64,000 nt of DNA from the NCBI GenBank assembly GCA_017432075.1, contig JAFRJV010000078.1, forward strand, positions 1-64,000, written 5' to 3'. Shown here one piece after another: positions 62,662-64,000 of this stretch; the stretch's first letter is position 1; each line of letters starts with the position of its first letter. The stretch comes from Mogibacterium sp. Lineage in GTDB: Bacteria; Bacillota; Clostridia; Peptostreptococcales; Anaerovoracaceae. The position numbers and the translations under genes were made by a program. A model generated the notes under the pieces. The model worked only from the letters and a program-made list of their open reading frames with translations, made no database searches and was not told the origin of the DNA.

Positions 62662-62750
62662 AGTTGCGGATTATAGGCTTTTTTAGTGGCCTAAAAAGTA
62701 TTCTGTGAGGAGTTATAGGGAGATAATATAATCAGAAAGGTAGAGTTTTT

Positions 62751-64000
62751 ATGAAGAGATACGCAAAGAAATTATCCATCGTTCTGACCCTCGTAATGAT
62801 CCTGACCTCTTTTGGTTTCACAGGAGTATTCGCGAATGTCAATGATGGAGTAGATGCAGCAGCTGCACCTGATGCGGTTGTTACTGACGAAGCAGCACCT
62901 GCAGAAGAAGCACCTGGCGATGAAGCAGCGCCTGCAGAAGAGGCACCTGTTGAGGAGGCGGCACCTGCAGAAGAGGCACCGGTTGATGAAGCAGCACCTG
63001 AAGAAGGCGCAATGCTCAAGGCACTTGGCGACCCTGCACCGGCATTCAACATTACATGGAAAAACTATGACGGTACAGTTCTGGATACAGATTCTGTAGA
63101 AAGCGGCGCAGTTCCTCAATATACAGGAGCTACACCGACAAGACCTGCAGATGCAAACTATACTTACGAATTCTCCGGATGGAGTCCTGCACCTGCAGCA
63201 GCTACAGCGGATGCAACATATACTGCTGTATTTACAAAAAAGAGCCTTGGCGGCAAGCCGGCAGCACCGGTTGTCACCACTTATTCCAGCTACAAGAGTG
63301 TAAGACTCGCCTGGGCTCCGGTTACTACAGATGCTGATGGCAATCCATATGACAGCAGCGTTGTTGTTAATTACAGAGTCACACCTGCTGACTCCTCAGT
63401 AAAGACGCAGGATTCAACAGCAACCTGGTATGCTACTGCCAAGAACCTTGAACCTTTCAAGGATTACACATTCAATGTTGTGGCATACATCAAAGTAGGC
63501 GGCAAAGAGATCACTTCCGATACAGTTACAAAGACAGATGCTCCTGTAAGAAGCATCAGATACAGACTGAAGATCAAAGGCGGCACAAAACTTAAAAAGC
63601 ATGCCGGCAAGGGACCTAAGTCATATAAACTGAAGAGCGGACAGACCATCGATACTACAAGATTCCAGACCGGAAAGTACATCTTCGAGTATAAGGGCAG
63701 CATCTTCTACATCTCCAGAACAAGAGTAGGAAGAGCAAAGGCTGTTTATGAGAAGAAGAAGAATTATACAGACGCTGAGGCAGAGTACTATATCAATGAC
63801 AGAGGAACAAAGAGCAAAACTTCTGCTCTGATCTTTGTAAATACATATTCTCAGCACGCATACTTCTTCGATAAGGTCAACGGTAAATGGAAACTGAGAA
63901 ACGGTTGGGAATGCGCAACAGGTCTCGCTTCCACACCGACACCTACCGGAAACTACGGAGAAAAGTTCCTTCAGAAGAGGACCAAGAAAAAGAATAACAT
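62751..64000 (+). CDS. Secreted L,D-transpeptidase-like protein with FN3 (3' truncated)
   Basis: About 416 residues visible; the frame is open at the right edge. The signal peptide is MKRYAKKLSIVLTLVMILTS with cleavage probably after GVFA. Residues about 45-85 are a low-complexity Ala/Pro/Glu repeat. An InlB-repeat-like segment follows (FNITWKNYDGTVLDTDSV, about 99-165), then an FN3 domain (about 168-260). At the edge, ALIFVNTYSQHAYFF and CATGLASTPTPTGNYGEKF match the start of a YkuD L,D-transpeptidase domain. The catalytic SxGCxR region lies outside the window. A role in peptidoglycan cross-linking or wall anchoring is inferred from the family. AAGG is 10 bases before the ATG. Confidence 0.8.
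   Translation, partial: MKRYAKKLSIVLTLVMILTSFGFTGVFANVNDGVDAAAAPDAVVTDEAAPAEEAPGDEAAPAEEAPVEEAAPAEEAPVDEAAPEEGAMLKALGDPAPAFNITWKNYDGTVLDTDSVESGAVPQYTGATPTRPADANYTYEFSGWSPAPAAATADATYTAVFTKKSLGGKPAAPVVTTYSSYKSVRLAWAPVTTDADGNPYDSSVVVNYRVTPADSSVKTQDSTATWYATAKNLEPFKDYTFNVVAYIKVGGKEITSDTVTKTDAPVRSIRYRLKIKGGTKLKKHAGKGPKSYKLKSGQTIDTTRFQTGKYIFEYKGSIFYISRTRVGRAKAVYEKKKNYTDAEAEYYINDRGTKSKTSALIFVNTYSQHAYFFDKVNGKWKLRNGWECATGLASTPTPTGNYGEKFLQKRTKKKNN
62886..63006 (+). repeat. Imperfect Ala-Pro-Glu tandem repeat in coding sequence
   Basis: About eight imperfect 15-base units encoding variants of DEAAP/AEEAP. It forms an acidic, extended linker right after the signal peptide. The unit length is a multiple of three, so copy-number change keeps the frame. 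Confidence 0.8.

Overview
The window looks like a low-to-mid GC Gram-positive anaerobe of class Clostridia. The signs are strong AGGAG-type ribosome binding sites, sigma-A-like promoters, U-tailed hairpin terminators, TagGH and CDP-glycerol teichoic-acid type genes, and large secreted proteins with BspA leucine-rich repeats, CAP domains and very basic C-terminal fibronectin-III modules. A family such as Anaerovoracaceae or Lachnospiraceae would fit, but the genus cannot be fixed from sequence reading alone. There is no rRNA, tRNA, CRISPR array, transposase or phage gene. No stretch longer than 300 bases is without a gene.

Layout. 1-11.1 kb is a flank of surface and housekeeping genes: a 5'-truncated repeat-rich adhesin, a thioredoxin-like/CAP/FN3 secreted protein, a histidine phosphatase, a RelBE-type toxin-antitoxin pair, a DJ-1/PfpI protein and a secreted glycerophosphodiesterase. 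11.2-60.2 kb is one continuous cell-surface polysaccharide locus. 60.3-62.5 kb is a two-gene reverse-strand operon (undecaprenyl-phosphate-type GT2 plus ATP-grasp). The right edge holds the start of a secreted L,D-transpeptidase-like protein.

The polysaccharide locus divides into transcription units. (a) An acyltransferase with its own promoter. (b) 12.3-18.6 kb: a membrane UDP-GlcNAc 4,6-dehydratase, a 1024-residue fusion (phosphoglycosyl transferase + SDR + WbuB-like GT4) and a GT4, ending at a terminator. (c) 18.7-22.1 kb: a winged-helix/LicC/LicA fusion plus a BCCT transporter, i.e. choline uptake, phosphorylation and CDP activation. (d) 22.2-49.8 kb: a very long run of same-strand genes with no visible internal terminator. 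It holds GT4s, a Wzx-like flippase, an EpsG-type and an O-antigen-ligase-type polymerase, a Wzz-like protein, three LicD proteins, a cytidylyltransferase/PLP-enzyme fusion, an opine-type dehydrogenase, the UDP-L-FucNAc genes capE-capG-capF, two IspD/TarI-like cytidylyltransferases, pyruvyl transferases, a CDP-glycerol glycerophosphotransferase and the TagGH exporter. (e) 49.9-55.3 kb: two more glycerophosphotransferase-family proteins, an anchored GDPD and a GT-C-like membrane protein. (f) 55.4-60.2 kb: ATP-grasp, ArnC-like GT2, PaaK/CapK-like adenylating enzyme and flippase.

Together the genes can build a lipid-linked repeat unit (QuiNAc/FucNAc-type first sugar, L-FucNAc). They can decorate it with phosphocholine or a related zwitterionic phosphodiester, and probably with pyruvate, acyl groups and alditol phosphates, and export it by Wzx/Wzy-like and ABC routes. 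The most notable new-looking feature is a pair of homologous promoter-plus-attenuator leaders at about 12335 and 22165, heading units (b) and (d). Each has a TTGAAT-N17-TAnAAT promoter, a purine-rich SD-like block, and a 9-bp hairpin with a 19-nt conserved loop followed by a U tract. The stem bases co-vary between the two copies. A third copy of the promoter alone lies at 11200.
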